Below, piece after piece: positions 51,789 through 62,286 of a DNA stretch of 64,000 bases. The stretch comes from Peptacetobacter sp. (GTDB lineage Bacteria; Bacillota; Clostridia; Peptostreptococcales; Peptostreptococcaceae), in NCBI RefSeq assembly GCF_029264495.1, contig NZ_JARIBH010000030.1, positions 1 through 64,000 on the forward strand, written 5' to 3'. Numbering within the stretch: the stretch's first letter is position 1; every line of letters begins with the position of its first letter. The position numbers and the translations under genes were made by a program. The notes beneath the pieces were generated by a model. The model saw only the letters and a list, made by a program, of their open reading frames with translations. It ran no database searches and had not been told where the DNA came from.

Positions 51789-52922
51789 ATGTTAAAAAAG
51801 ACTATAGTGCGGATAATTTCTTTTTGTATGATAGTTGGAATGGCGGGTTGTTCAAAAAATGATAAAAAAAATACTGCTAATCTTACAGATAGTTATGCTC
51901 AAATAATGTTAGTTAGACCTGAATCTGTAAAACTTGAAAAAAACTTCTTGGAAGGAAACTCTAAAGTAAAAGAAGTTATTTTACCTAAAAATTATGATAA
52001 AAATATAGAGAAAACTATTGAAGAAATAGCATCATTTGCTGATAATGATAAAGTTAAAAGTATAATTATATGTTCTGATAAAGATGGTTTATTACCAGTT
52101 TTTTCAAAAATAAATAAAAAGAATGATTCTATTATGACTGTTGCAGCTGGAATAGAGGAAATGCAGAATAAAGAAAAGAGAAATGAAGTAGAAACAGATG
52201 AATTTGTAACAATGGGTTTTAATCCAACAGACACAGATAATAATATTAATGCTATAAGAATGGCAAAAATTATGGGCTCTAAAGTTTTTGTAAATTATTT
52301 AGATAGTTTTTCTGAAAATGATATAGAATTACAGAATAAAAATAAAGATATGCAAAGTGAATGTAATAGAAATAATTTAAAATATATAGAAGTAAAAATA
52401 CCTAATATGAAGAATGAAGATGATTATAAAACTGCTTTAGAATTTATAAAAAAAGATGCAATTGAAAAGAAAAAAACTTATGGCGAAGATGTAAGTTTAT
52501 ATGGAAGTAGAGATATTATGGATAGAGGGTGTATTGAGGCGGCTTTAGAAAATAGATTAATGGTACCTAACATACATTCTATAGATAGCACAAAACTTTA
52601 TAGTGATATATTGGATATAAATATAAAATCAAGTGAAAGTGATGATTACAAAAAAATAAATGATGAAATTTCTAAAAAGTTAAAATCATTAAATATGGAA
52701 GCTAGATTGGCAGGAACAGAGATTCCTGAAAAAACTTTTTGTGTTGAAGTAGCAGTAGATACTATGACAAGACTATTTAGTGAAAAAACAGATGAAGCTA
52801 TTGTTTTTGGAGAAATGCAAAAAAATATAAAAGAAAAAACAGGAATATTAGCTGAATATAAAAAGGTAAGATATGATAAGAATTTCTTTAAAGTAGTTGA
52901 AATGTATCCTATACTATATTAG
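51789..52922 (+). CDS. DUF3798-like lipoprotein (periplasmic-binding-protein-like)
   Basis: Lipobox VGMAGC; paralogous to the next gene (GARLAGTEIPEKTFCVEVAVDT / RGRLGGITMPNKRFTVYAAVDT). Confidence 0.65.
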   Translation: MLKKTIVRIISFCMIVGMAGCSKNDKKNTANLTDSYAQIMLVRPESVKLEKNFLEGNSKVKEVILPKNYDKNIEKTIEEIASFADNDKVKSIIICSDKDGLLPVFSKINKKNDSIMTVAAGIEEMQNKEKRNEVETDEFVTMGFNPTDTDNNINAIRMAKIMGSKVFVNYLDSFSENDIELQNKNKDMQSECNRNNLKYIEVKIPNMKNEDDYKTALEFIKKDAIEKKKTYGEDVSLYGSRDIMDRGCIEAALENRLMVPNIHSIDSTKLYSDILDINIKSSESDDYKKINDEISKKLKSLNMEARLAGTEIPEKTFCVEVAVDTMTRLFSEKTDEAIVFGEMQKNIKEKTGILAEYKKVRYDKNFFKVVEMYPILY

Positions 52923-52932
52923 GGGGTGTAGA

Positions 52933-54081
52933 ATGGTGAAGAAAGTAGTTTCGCTTATTTTATTGTTATCAATAGTATCGTTATCTTTGGTTGGATGTGA
53001 AACAAAAGAAGATAAAAGTACAAAAATAGCTATTGTAACTGAAAATAAAAATGAAGATTATAATAATTATATGTCTGCAAATTATATTAAGAATATATAC
53101 AAACAAAATAATAAAAGCAATATAGTGAATGATGAAATTATACACATGATAATGCCTAATGAATTTGTAAATAATACAAAAGAGTCAGAAAAATTTATCA
53201 AAAAAATAATAAACAATAAAGATTTAAATGGAGTTGTATTTGCATCGGATAAAAAAGGAATAGTTGATTATACAAAAAAAATTAAAAAATCTAGAAAAGA
53301 TATGGTTGTTATAGGAGCAGATTTAAATGCTACAGAAAAAGAATTAGCAAAAAATCTAGATCTTAGTTATATTTCTAATACAAATTTAAATGGGAAAAAT
53401 ACTGTAGAACTTGCAAAAGAAATGGGTGCAGAATCATTTATAATATACTATTCAGAAAAAGATTTAAAAGATAAACCTAATTTTAGAAAAAAAATATCTG
53501 AGATAGAGAGTGAATGTAAGGTTCAAGATATTAAATTAGAAAAAATTAAAGTTAAAGATATTAATACTAAAAAAGATGAATATGAAGTTAAAAAATTTAT
53601 AAGTGAAAATATAAATAATCAAATATATAAATATGGAAAAGAAATAAATTTATTTGGAACAAATAATATTATAGATGATGTTATTTTAAAAAGAGCAATA
53701 AAAAGTAAACTTATAGTAGCTGAATCTAGTGATATCTGTATGACTGAAGATTTAAAAGATTTATTTAGAGTAATAAGAAATACAGTATATTTAGGAGATT
53801 ATAAAAGTTATTCTAGAAGTATAAGTGATAGAAGTTCAAAGTATGAAATGAGAGGTAGATTAGGCGGAATTACAATGCCAAATAAAAGATTTACTGTATA
53901 TGCAGCTGTTGATACAGCTATAGCTATAGTTGAAAATGATATGGATATAAAAAAAGCATACAAACCGGTATTTTTAGAAAAAAATATAGATGAAAAAGAA
54001 GGAATTACAGCTTCTTTTGAAAGTATAAATAAAAAATATCCATCTGTAAAGGTTGTAACAATAGATCAACTTATATATTAA
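52933..54081 (+). CDS. DUF3798-like lipoprotein, tandem paralogue
   Basis: Lipobox LSLVGC; ATG 52933 with agggggtg RBS; collinear with 51789-52922. Confidence 0.65.
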   Translation: MVKKVVSLILLLSIVSLSLVGCETKEDKSTKIAIVTENKNEDYNNYMSANYIKNIYKQNNKSNIVNDEIIHMIMPNEFVNNTKESEKFIKKIINNKDLNGVVFASDKKGIVDYTKKIKKSRKDMVVIGADLNATEKELAKNLDLSYISNTNLNGKNTVELAKEMGAESFIIYYSEKDLKDKPNFRKKISEIESECKVQDIKLEKIKVKDINTKKDEYEVKKFISENINNQIYKYGKEINLFGTNNIIDDVILKRAIKSKLIVAESSDICMTEDLKDLFRVIRNTVYLGDYKSYSRSISDRSSKYEMRGRLGGITMPNKRFTVYAAVDTAIAIVENDMDIKKAYKPVFLEKNIDEKEGITASFESINKKYPSVKVVTIDQLIY

Positions 54082-54103
54082 AATAGAATAAATATTGTAA
54101 TAA

Positions 54104-54141
54104 AAAGGACTTTTATATTAATGTAAAAGTCCTTTTTTTTA
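54104..54141 (+). terminator. Rho-independent terminator
   Basis: AAAAGGACTTTTATATTAATGTAAAAGTCCTTTTTTTT. Confidence 0.85.
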
Positions 54142-54292
54142 TCAAAAAAAATAAAGAAATAAAAAATGAAAAATGAAAAATGATTTTCAAATATATATAT
54201 CAAAATAAATGAGAAAAAGCAGTTTTACTTTAATTAATAACAAAAAGATATAACAAAAGAATGATTAAAAAATCAGAAAATTAAATGATTTC

Positions 54293-54321
54293 TTGACAAA
54301 TGAAAAATTAAAGTTTATTAT
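54293..54321 (+). promoter_or_regulatory. Sigma-A promoter of asnA, TTGACA-N17-TATTAT
   Basis: Perfect -35 and 17-bp spacer. Confidence 0.8.
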
Positions 54322-54368
54322 ATTAAAAATCGAAAAATTCAAAAAGAAAGTTTAGAGGAGTATAAGTT

Positions 54369-55373
54369 ATGGCATTAAAATTACCAAAAGATTATAAAGA
54401 TAAATTAGATATAATGGAAACCCAAATAGCAATAAAAAAATTAAAAGATTACTTTGAATTAAGACTTAGTAGAGAACTTAATTTAAGCAGAGTTTCCTCA
54501 CCACTTTTTGTTTTACCAGAAACCGGTATGAATGATAACCTAAATGGTGTAGAAAAAGCTGTTAATTTTAATGTGCCATTTTTAGATAAAAATGCAGAGA
54601 TAGTACAATCTCTTGCAAAATGGAAAAGAATGGCATTAAAAAGATATGGCTTCACGTCAGGTTCTGGATTATATACTGATATGAATGCAATAAGAAAAGA
54701 TGAAGAATTAGATAATTTACACTCCTTATATGTAGACCAGTGGGACTGGGAATTAGTTATAAATAAAGAAGAAAGAAATATAGAAACACTTAAAGATATA
54801 GTAGAAAAACTTTATAGAGTATTTAAAGATACAGAGGTATTTGTATGTTCTCTTTATCCACATATTTCAGAAATTCTTCCCGAAAAAATAACATTTTTTA
54901 CATCTCAGGAATTATTGGATAAATATCCTGAATTTTCGGCTAAAGAAAGAGAAAATAAAGCGGTAAAGGAATATGGTGCTGTATTTATAATGCAGATTGG
55001 AAAGATACTTTCAAATGGAGAAAAGCATGATGGTAGAAGTCCTGATTATGACGATTGGGATTTAAATGGAGATATACTTTTCTATAATCCTATTTTAGAT
55101 GAAGCTATAGAATTATCATCTATGGGAATAAGAGTTGATGAAGAAAGTTTAGATAGACAGTTAACTTTAGCTGGATGTGATGATAGAAGAGAATTAGACT
55201 ATCATAGAATGCTTTTAAATGGTGAATTGCCTTATACTATAGGTGGAGGTATCGGACAATCTAGAATATGTATGTACTACTTAGAAAAAGCACATATTGG
55301 AGAGGTACAAGTTGGAATTTGGCCTGAAGATATGATTAAAGAATGTGAAAAAGTTGGTATAAAATTATTATAA
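54369..55373 (+). CDS. asnA: Aspartate-ammonia ligase
   Basis: ETQIAIKKLKDYFELRLSRELNLSRVSSPLFV; DMNAIRKDEELDNLHSLYVDQWDWE; GGGIGQSRICMYYL. Confidence 0.97.
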   Translation: MALKLPKDYKDKLDIMETQIAIKKLKDYFELRLSRELNLSRVSSPLFVLPETGMNDNLNGVEKAVNFNVPFLDKNAEIVQSLAKWKRMALKRYGFTSGSGLYTDMNAIRKDEELDNLHSLYVDQWDWELVINKEERNIETLKDIVEKLYRVFKDTEVFVCSLYPHISEILPEKITFFTSQELLDKYPEFSAKERENKAVKEYGAVFIMQIGKILSNGEKHDGRSPDYDDWDLNGDILFYNPILDEAIELSSMGIRVDEESLDRQLTLAGCDDRRELDYHRMLLNGELPYTIGGGIGQSRICMYYLEKAHIGEVQVGIWPEDMIKECEKVGIKLL

Positions 55374-55433
55374 ATGCAAAATACTAGAAAATTTATAGTA
55401 AATAGATTATAAATAAATCTTTATAGAAATATA

Positions 55434-55482
55434 AAAGAGCTACTTTGTTTTTAAAATAAAACAAAATAAGCTCTTTTTTATT
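55434..55482 (+). terminator. Rho-independent terminator
   Basis: AAAGAGCTACTTTGTTTT...AAAACAAAATAAGCTCTTTTTT. Confidence 0.75.
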
Positions 55483-55526
55483 ATAGAAAATATTTAAAAT
55501 TAAGTAATTTAAAAGGAGGAAGAGAT

Positions 55527-56729
55527 ATGAAAAAAGAAAAGAAAGTCAAAAAAATTGGTTTAGTCCCGAAATTAATTATAGGGATTGTAGTAGGTATTAT
55601 AATAGGAACATATTTCCCATCAAAATTTGTTGAAATTTTAGTAACAATTAGCAATGTATTTTCTGCATTTTTATCATTTGTGATACCTTTTATAATTATA
55701 GGATTTGTAACAGCAGGAATAGCTGATTTAGCAACTGGAGCTGGGAAATTACTTGGAATAACAACAGCAATAGCATATGGTTCAACTTTAGTAGCAGGTT
55801 CAATAGCATTTATAATAGCATCAACATTATTTCCAAGATTTATAACATCTTCAGTAATAGATAAAATAGGAGATCCAAGTGCAGGACAATTATCTCCAAT
55901 ATTTTCAATACCTTTAGAGCCTATGGTAGATGTGACAGCAGCAATCGTATTTGCATTTATGATGGGACTTGGAATATCAGCATTAAGAAATAAAGGAAAG
56001 GGAGAGGTACTTTATAAATTCTTTAATGAATTTCAAGAGATAGTAAAGGCAACTCTTTCAACAATAATAATTCCATTATTACCAATATACATAGCAGGAA
56101 CATTTTCTAATATAGCTTATGCTGGACAAGTTTGGAATATATTGAGTGTTTTCTGGAAAGTATTTGTAACAGTAATTCCATTACATTTAATATACTTACT
56201 AGTACAATTTGGAGTTGCAGGTAGTATAGGAAAGAAAAATCCATTTACAATGTTAAAAAATCAAATACCAGGATATCTAACAGCAATAGGAACACAATCT
56301 TCAGCAGCAACTATACCAGTAAATGTAGAATGTGCTGAAAAAAATGGAGTTTCAAAACAAATAAGAGAATTTGTAGTTCCATTATGTGCAACAATACATT
56401 TATCAGGCTCTATGATTTCTATAACTTGCTTTACAACAGCAGTATTAATGATGAATAATATGCCACACGGGATAAATGTATTATTCCCTTACATAGCAAT
56501 GTTAGGAGTTGCTATGGTAGCTGCACCAGGAGCACCTGGAGGAGCTATAATGTCAGCTTTACCATTTCTTCCTATGGTAGGAATACCTTCTGAAGGAGGG
56601 CTTGCATCACTAATGATAGCACTTTATTTAACTCAAGATAGTTTTGGAACTGCTTGTAATGTATCAGGTGATAATGCAATAGCAGTTATAGTTGATAGAA
56701 TAAATAGTATAATGTTCAAAGAGAAATAA
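55527..56729 (+). CDS. Dicarboxylate/amino acid:cation symporter (DAACS family)
   Basis: SFVIPFIIIGFVTAGIADLA; TAIGTQSSAATIPVNVECAEKNGVSKQIREFVVPLCATIHLSGS; SFGTACNVSGDNAIAVIVDR. Confidence 0.93.
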   Translation: MKKEKKVKKIGLVPKLIIGIVVGIIIGTYFPSKFVEILVTISNVFSAFLSFVIPFIIIGFVTAGIADLATGAGKLLGITTAIAYGSTLVAGSIAFIIASTLFPRFITSSVIDKIGDPSAGQLSPIFSIPLEPMVDVTAAIVFAFMMGLGISALRNKGKGEVLYKFFNEFQEIVKATLSTIIIPLLPIYIAGTFSNIAYAGQVWNILSVFWKVFVTVIPLHLIYLLVQFGVAGSIGKKNPFTMLKNQIPGYLTAIGTQSSAATIPVNVECAEKNGVSKQIREFVVPLCATIHLSGSMISITCFTTAVLMMNNMPHGINVLFPYIAMLGVAMVAAPGAPGGAIMSALPFLPMVGIPSEGGLASLMIALYLTQDSFGTACNVSGDNAIAVIVDRINSIMFKEK

Positions 56730-56756
56730 TTATGAAATAGAGAATTGATTTATTTA

Positions 56757-56803
56757 TAAAAAGTATCTTTTATGGTAATATATCATAAAAGGTACTTTTT
56801 TAT
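56757..56803 (+). terminator. Rho-independent terminator
   Basis: AAAAGTATCTTTTATGG...CATAAAAGGTACTTTTTT. Confidence 0.75.
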
Positions 56804-56821
56804 TTTGAAAGGATGGTGTGT

Positions 56822-57352
56822 ATGAAAAAGAAAAATTTATTTATTGTATTTGTAGTAACAATTATTAGCAGTATTTTGCTTGTAGGATGTGGACAAAACA
56901 CTTCTGAAGTGAAAATTTTACAAAAAGGTGATGAAGCACCTAATTTTACAGCAGAATTAAATAATGGAAAAACATTTGAATTAGCAAACAATAAAGGTAA
57001 GAAAATAACAATTTTAAATTTTTGGGCAACTTGGTGTGGACCTTGCGTAGAAGAATTGCCAGCTATGGAGAAATTACAAAAAGATTATGGTGATAAAATA
57101 GAAGTTATGGCTATAAATAGTGGTGATAGCAAAGATTTAATAGGAAAATTTCTAAAAGCAAATAAATATACATTACCTATAGCATATGATGAAAACTTAG
57201 ATATATCTAGAAAATATCCAACTGACGGTATTCCATATACATTAATAATTGATAAAGATGGAAAAGTATATGAAGTATATACTGGATCTAGTGGAGCAGA
57301 AGCTCAATATATGTTGATTTCTGAGAAGATAGAGGAGATTTTAAATAAATAG
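56822..57352 (+). CDS. TlpA/ResA-like thioredoxin-fold lipoprotein
   Basis: Lipobox SILLVGC; LNFWATWCGPCVEELPAMEKL; GIPYTLIIDKDG. Confidence 0.93.
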   Translation: MKKKNLFIVFVVTIISSILLVGCGQNTSEVKILQKGDEAPNFTAELNNGKTFELANNKGKKITILNFWATWCGPCVEELPAMEKLQKDYGDKIEVMAINSGDSKDLIGKFLKANKYTLPIAYDENLDISRKYPTDGIPYTLIIDKDGKVYEVYTGSSGAEAQYMLISEKIEEILNK

Positions 57353-57493
57353 ATGAAATTAAAAATAATTTTAAGAAAGACAATAATTTTAGTGGCAATT
57401 TTATTTATAATTATTGGAATACATAATGGAGATATTAGAGATATAGTTAATAAAGCCACAAGAATTTGTTATGAATGTATAGGTATAGGATAA
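57353..57493 (+). CDS. 46-aa CD1871A-like CXXC membrane peptide (missing from ORF track)
   Basis: MKLKIILRKTIILVAILFIIIGIHNGDIRDIVNKATRICYECIGIG; starts right after the upstream stop; its stop codon overlaps the next ATG. Confidence 0.82.
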   Translation: MKLKIILRKTIILVAILFIIIGIHNGDIRDIVNKATRICYECIGIG

Positions 57494-58311
57494 TGAAAAA
57501 TTGGATAAAAGATAAAAAAAGAAAATTGATACAGCTTTTGTGTGCTATTTTGTATAATTGTAATATATCAGGATTTGCAAAAGGCAATATATATAAAGGA
57601 GAAATAAAAAGTGTGTGTGTACCTGGGCTTAATTGCTACTCTTGTCCTGGAGCAATAGCTTCCTGTCCAATTGGAAGTTTACAAACAGCTTTAGTATCTG
57701 CAAGATATAAATTTCCTTACTATATAATAGGATTAATGTTATTGTTTGGGATTTTACTTGGGAGAGTAATTTGTGGTTTTTTATGTCCTTTTGGATTAAT
57801 ACAAGAATTACTTTATAAAATTCCTTCTAAAAAAATAAAAAAAGGAAATTGGAGTAAAAAATTATCATCAATAAAATATATTGTATTAATTGTATTTGTA
57901 ATTTTAATACCTATTTTTATGGCTGCACCTGGTTTTTGTAAATATATATGTCCAGCCGGTACAGCAGAAGCAGGTATAATTTTAGTTTCAAAAAATGATA
58001 GTCTTAAAGCTCTGATAGGATTTTTATTTAATTGGAAAATTGTTTTGATGATGAGTATATTAGTATCATCTGTATTTATATTCAGGATATTTTGTAGATT
58101 TATTTGTCCATTAGGAGCTTTTTATGCTTTATTTAATAGAATATCAGTATTTGGATTTGAAATAGATAGTAAAAAATGCAATGGTTGTAATGCATGTACA
58201 ATAACTTGTAAATTAGATGTAAAAAATGTTGGAGATATGGAATGCATACAGTGTGGAGATTGTATGAAAAAATGCAGTCAAAATGCAATACAATTTAAAA
58301 GAAAAAAATAA
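57493..58311 (+). CDS. NapH-like 4Fe-4S ferredoxin membrane protein
   Basis: CGFLCPFGLIQELLY, CKYICPAGTAEAG, CRFICPLGAFYALFN; CNGCNACTITCKLDV and CIQCGDCMKKCSQNAI clusters; start ATG 57493. Confidence 0.92.
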   Translation: MKNWIKDKKRKLIQLLCAILYNCNISGFAKGNIYKGEIKSVCVPGLNCYSCPGAIASCPIGSLQTALVSARYKFPYYIIGLMLLFGILLGRVICGFLCPFGLIQELLYKIPSKKIKKGNWSKKLSSIKYIVLIVFVILIPIFMAAPGFCKYICPAGTAEAGIILVSKNDSLKALIGFLFNWKIVLMMSILVSSVFIFRIFCRFICPLGAFYALFNRISVFGFEIDSKKCNGCNACTITCKLDVKNVGDMECIQCGDCMKKCSQNAIQFKRKK

Positions 58312-58349
58312 ATTTGATATATTAATTAATAGTATTAAGATAAAAAAAT

Positions 58350-58380
58350 AAAACCAAGTAAACTTGGTTTTATTTTTTTA
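58350..58380. terminator. Rho-independent terminator
   Basis: AAAACCAAGTAAACTTGGTTTT then T-run. Confidence 0.8.
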
Positions 58381-58386
58381 TTTATT

Positions 58387-59484
58387 TTAAACATTGAATT
58401 TAAATAATATAACATCTCCATCTTTTACTATATATTCTTTACCTTCAAGTCTAACAGCACCTTTTTCTTTAGCTGCAGTCATATTTCCATACTGTATAAG
58501 GTCTTCATAAGCTATAGTTTCAGCTTTTATAAATCCTCTTTCTATATCAGAGTGTATTTTTCCACCAGCTTGTGGAGCTTTTGTTCCATTTTTTATAGTC
58601 CAAGCTCTAACTTCCATTTCACCAGCAGTAAGGAAAGAGATTAATCCTAAAAGATGATAAGAAGCTCTTATAAGTTTATCAAGACCAGATTGTTCAAGAC
58701 CTAAAGTTTGAAGGAATTCCATTTTTTCTTCGTCTGTTTCAAGTTCAGATATTTCAGCTTCTATTTGAGCACATACAACAACAGTGTCAGAACCTTCTGT
58801 ATCAGCAAATTCTCTAACTTTTGCAACCATAGGATTATTAGCACCATCGTCTGCTAAATCATCTTCACATACATTAGAAACATATATGACAGGTTTAGAA
58901 GTTAAAAGATTTAAAGATTTTACAAAAGCTTCTGTATCATCATCAAATTCCATTGTTCTTATGCACTTATTATCTTCAAGAGTAGCCATTAAACTCTCAA
59001 GTATATCAATTTCTCCTTGAAGAGTTTTATCAGCTTTAAGAGCTTTTCTAGTTTTAACTAATCTTCTTTCAAGAACTTCTATATCAGAGAATATAAGTTC
59101 TAAGTTTATAGTTTCAATATCTCTTAAAGGATCTACAGAACCATCAACATGAACAACATTAGGATCTTCAAAGCATCTAACAACATGAACTATGGCATCA
59201 ACTTCTCTTATATTAGATAAGAATTTATTACCAAGTCCTTCACCTTTAGAAGCACCTTTAACAAGACCAGCTATATCGCAAAACTCTATAGCAGTTTGAA
59301 CTATTTTTTTAGAATTATAAAGTTCTTTAAGTTTATTTAATCTTACATCTGGTACAGAAACAACACCTATATTAGGGTCTATTGTACAGAATGGATAATT
59401 TGCTGACTCAGCTCCAGCTTGAGTTATAGCATTAAATAGAGTACTTTTACCAACATTTGGTAAACCAACTATACCTAATTTCAT
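58387..59484 (-). CDS. ychF: Redox-regulated ATPase YchF (Obg-like)
   Basis: [73 protein letters not shown]. Confidence 0.97.
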   Translation of the reverse strand: MKLGIVGLPNVGKSTLFNAITQAGAESANYPFCTIDPNIGVVSVPDVRLNKLKELYNSKKIVQTAIEFCDIAGLVKGASKGEGLGNKFLSNIREVDAIVHVVRCFEDPNVVHVDGSVDPLRDIETINLELIFSDIEVLERRLVKTRKALKADKTLQGEIDILESLMATLEDNKCIRTMEFDDDTEAFVKSLNLLTSKPVIYVSNVCEDDLADDGANNPMVAKVREFADTEGSDTVVVCAQIEAEISELETDEEKMEFLQTLGLEQSGLDKLIRASYHLLGLISFLTAGEMEVRAWTIKNGTKAPQAGGKIHSDIERGFIKAETIAYEDLIQYGNMTAAKEKGAVRLEGKEYIVKDGDVILFKFNV

Positions 59485-59698
59485 AATTTAATCGTCCTCT
59501 CTCTTTTTATTTTTAATAAATTTATAAAATTTATGCAAACTTATATAATTTATCTATTGACATATAGATTCATTATACAACAGAATAAGTATTTCTGTAA
59601 AATATATTTTGTACAAATGCGAATATTTTATGTATATCTTTATCGTTAAAAAGGTTATAATTAAATGTAATAGAAAAATTCAAAATAGGAGGAATAGA

Positions 59699-60967
59699 AT
59701 GGAATCTATAATAAAAAAAGAAATAGCTAAGGGTATGGGGCTTACTCTTATAAAAACTGAAAAATTTAAATCAAATCTGATTAGTATAAATATACAGAGA
59801 ATGCTGGAAAAAGAAGAGGCAGCAAAAAATTCGTTATTACCTCAAGTTCTTTTAAGTGGGTGTGAAAGATACCCTTCTATGAGAGAACTTTCTGATAGAT
59901 TGGATGATCTTTATGGGGCATCTATAATGGGAGATACATCAAAAAGAGGAGAAAAACAAATAATATCTTTTAAAATATTAAATACTAATGATAAATATAT
60001 AGATGAAAAAATATTTGCAGATATTATAGAATTAATGAATAATATAATAACAAAACCTCTTATAGTAGATGGTGGATTCAAAAAAGAATATTTGGATATA
60101 GAAAAAGAAAATTTAAAAAATAAAGTGTTATCTATAATAAATGATAAAAAATCATACGCACACAAAAGATGTATCGAAATAATGTGTGAAGACGAAAAAT
60201 ATAGTATTCCTTCATCTGGGAATATAGATGAAATAGAATCAATAACTACAGAAGATTTATATGAGCATTATAAAAAGATAATAAGAGATTCTAGAATTGA
60301 TATAATAGTTGAAGGTGATTTTGATTGTGAAGAAATAGAAAATATTATAAAAAATCATTTTTCTATAGAACGTGGGCAAATACAAGAATTAACAAGAGAA
60401 GATTTTTCTAAAAATGTAAGTAGTGTAAAAAAAGTGGATGAATCTATGGATATTACACAAGGAAAATTAGTTATGGGTTACAGAGCAAATGTGGATTATA
60501 AAGATGCAAAAAAATACTATGCATTAGTTACAGGATGTAGTGTTTTAGGTGGAGGAGCACACTCTAAATTGTTTAATAATGTAAGGGAAAAAGAAAGCTT
60601 ATGTTATTATATATTTGCAACTGTAGATAAATATAAATCTATAATGTTAATTTCTTCAGGAATAGAAATAGAAAATAGAGATAAGACAGAAAAACTTATA
60701 AATGAAAATTTAAAATCAGTTATGAATGGAGATATAACAGAAGAGGAATTATTAAATACTAAAAAATCTCTTATAAATGGGTTTAAATCTTCTTGTGATG
60801 GAATAGGTGGAATGTCTGAATTTGTATTTTCTCAAGAATTAGGAAATACAGATTATAAAATAGAAGAAATAATAGAATATGTTGAAAATGTTACTATTGA
60901 AGATATAGTAGAAGCTATGAGAGATATACAGGAAGATACAGTGTACTTCCTTACAAATGAAAAATAA
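59699..60967 (+). CDS. M16-family peptidase-like protein lacking HxxEH (YmfF-like)
   Basis: RBS aggagg; LVMGYRANVDYKDAKKYYALVTGCSVLGGGAHSKLFNNVREKESLCYYIFA; no zinc motif. Confidence 0.88.
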   Translation: MESIIKKEIAKGMGLTLIKTEKFKSNLISINIQRMLEKEEAAKNSLLPQVLLSGCERYPSMRELSDRLDDLYGASIMGDTSKRGEKQIISFKILNTNDKYIDEKIFADIIELMNNIITKPLIVDGGFKKEYLDIEKENLKNKVLSIINDKKSYAHKRCIEIMCEDEKYSIPSSGNIDEIESITTEDLYEHYKKIIRDSRIDIIVEGDFDCEEIENIIKNHFSIERGQIQELTREDFSKNVSSVKKVDESMDITQGKLVMGYRANVDYKDAKKYYALVTGCSVLGGGAHSKLFNNVREKESLCYYIFATVDKYKSIMLISSGIEIENRDKTEKLINENLKSVMNGDITEEELLNTKKSLINGFKSSCDGIGGMSEFVFSQELGNTDYKIEEIIEYVENVTIEDIVEAMRDIQEDTVYFLTNEK

Positions 60968-60977
60968 GGAGAAAAAA

Positions 60978-62273
60978 ATGGAAAAAATAGTAAATAATAT
61001 TATAAAAGAAGAATTATATTTTGAAACATTGGAAAATGGATTAAAAGTATATTTTATGCCTAAAAAAGGATTTATAAAAAAATATGCTGTATTAGCTACA
61101 GATTTTGGTTCTAATGATTTAGAATTTATTCCAAAAGGAGAAAATGAAAGGATAAAAGTAAATGAAGGGATTGCACATTTTTTAGAACATAAAATGTTTG
61201 AACAACCAGATGGAAAAAATGCATTCGATTTATTTTCTAAATATGGAGCAAATGCAAATGCATTTACAAATTTCAATATGACAGCATATCTATTTTCAGC
61301 AACAGAAAATTTTAATGAATGTTTAACACATCTTATAGATTATGTACAAACGCCATATTATACAGATGAAAATGTAGAAAAAGAAAAGGGAATAATAGCT
61401 CAAGAGATAAAAATGTATGATGATGATGCTAATTGGCAAGTATACTTTAATGCCTTAAAAGCAATGTATCAAAAACATAATGTCAAAATAGATATAGCAG
61501 GAGATGTAGAAAGCATATATAAAATAACACCAGAAGAACTTTATAAATGCTACAATACTTTCTATAATCCATCGAATATGATTTTATTTATTATAGGGGA
61601 TTTGGATCAAAAAGAAGTTTTTGAAACAGTAAAAAAAGCTAACCACACTGAAATAGAAAAAATAGAAGGTAAAATAACTAGATTTTCAGAAAAAGAACCA
61701 AAAGAGATAGCGTGTAAAGAGATAGTAGAAAAGTATCAAGTTTCAATGCCTATGTTTAATATAGGATATAAAGATGAAGATATAAATTTAAGAGGTAAAG
61801 AACTTTTAAGAAAAGAAGTTGTTAGTGATATACTTTGTGATATGATTTTTAAAACAGGAAGTGAATTAAATGACTATCTTTATATGAATGGGCTTGTAAA
61901 TGATAGTTTTTATGGAGGATTTTATTCAGAAGTTGAATATGCATTTACTCTTATATCTGGTGAGGGCAAAGATCCGTATAAAGTAAAAGATATTATAAGT
62001 GAATATATTGAAAAATATAAAAAAGAAGGCTTATCTAAAGAAAGTTTTGAAAGAGCAAAAAAGAAAAAAATTGGTGAATTTATAAAATATATGGATTCAA
62101 TGGAGTTTATAGCGAATAATTTTGTATCTTATGCATTTAAAGATATCAATATTTTAGATTATTTAGAAGTTTTAAAAGATGTTAAATTTGAAGATGTTGA
62201 AGAGAGATTAAATAAACACTTTAAAGAAGAAAATTGTGTGATTTCTATAATAGAGCCGATAGAATCTATGTAA
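60978..62273 (+). CDS. M16-family zinc metallopeptidase (YmfH-like)
   Basis: GIAHFLEHKMFEQPDGKNAFDLFSKYGANANAFTNFNMTAY HxxEH motif; ATG 60978 with aaggag RBS. Confidence 0.93.
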   Translation: MEKIVNNIIKEELYFETLENGLKVYFMPKKGFIKKYAVLATDFGSNDLEFIPKGENERIKVNEGIAHFLEHKMFEQPDGKNAFDLFSKYGANANAFTNFNMTAYLFSATENFNECLTHLIDYVQTPYYTDENVEKEKGIIAQEIKMYDDDANWQVYFNALKAMYQKHNVKIDIAGDVESIYKITPEELYKCYNTFYNPSNMILFIIGDLDQKEVFETVKKANHTEIEKIEGKITRFSEKEPKEIACKEIVEKYQVSMPMFNIGYKDEDINLRGKELLRKEVVSDILCDMIFKTGSELNDYLYMNGLVNDSFYGGFYSEVEYAFTLISGEGKDPYKVKDIISEYIEKYKKEGLSKESFERAKKKKIGEFIKYMDSMEFIANNFVSYAFKDINILDYLEVLKDVKFEDVEERLNKHFKEENCVISIIEPIESM

Positions 62274-62286
62274 ATAGGGGGGAAAA

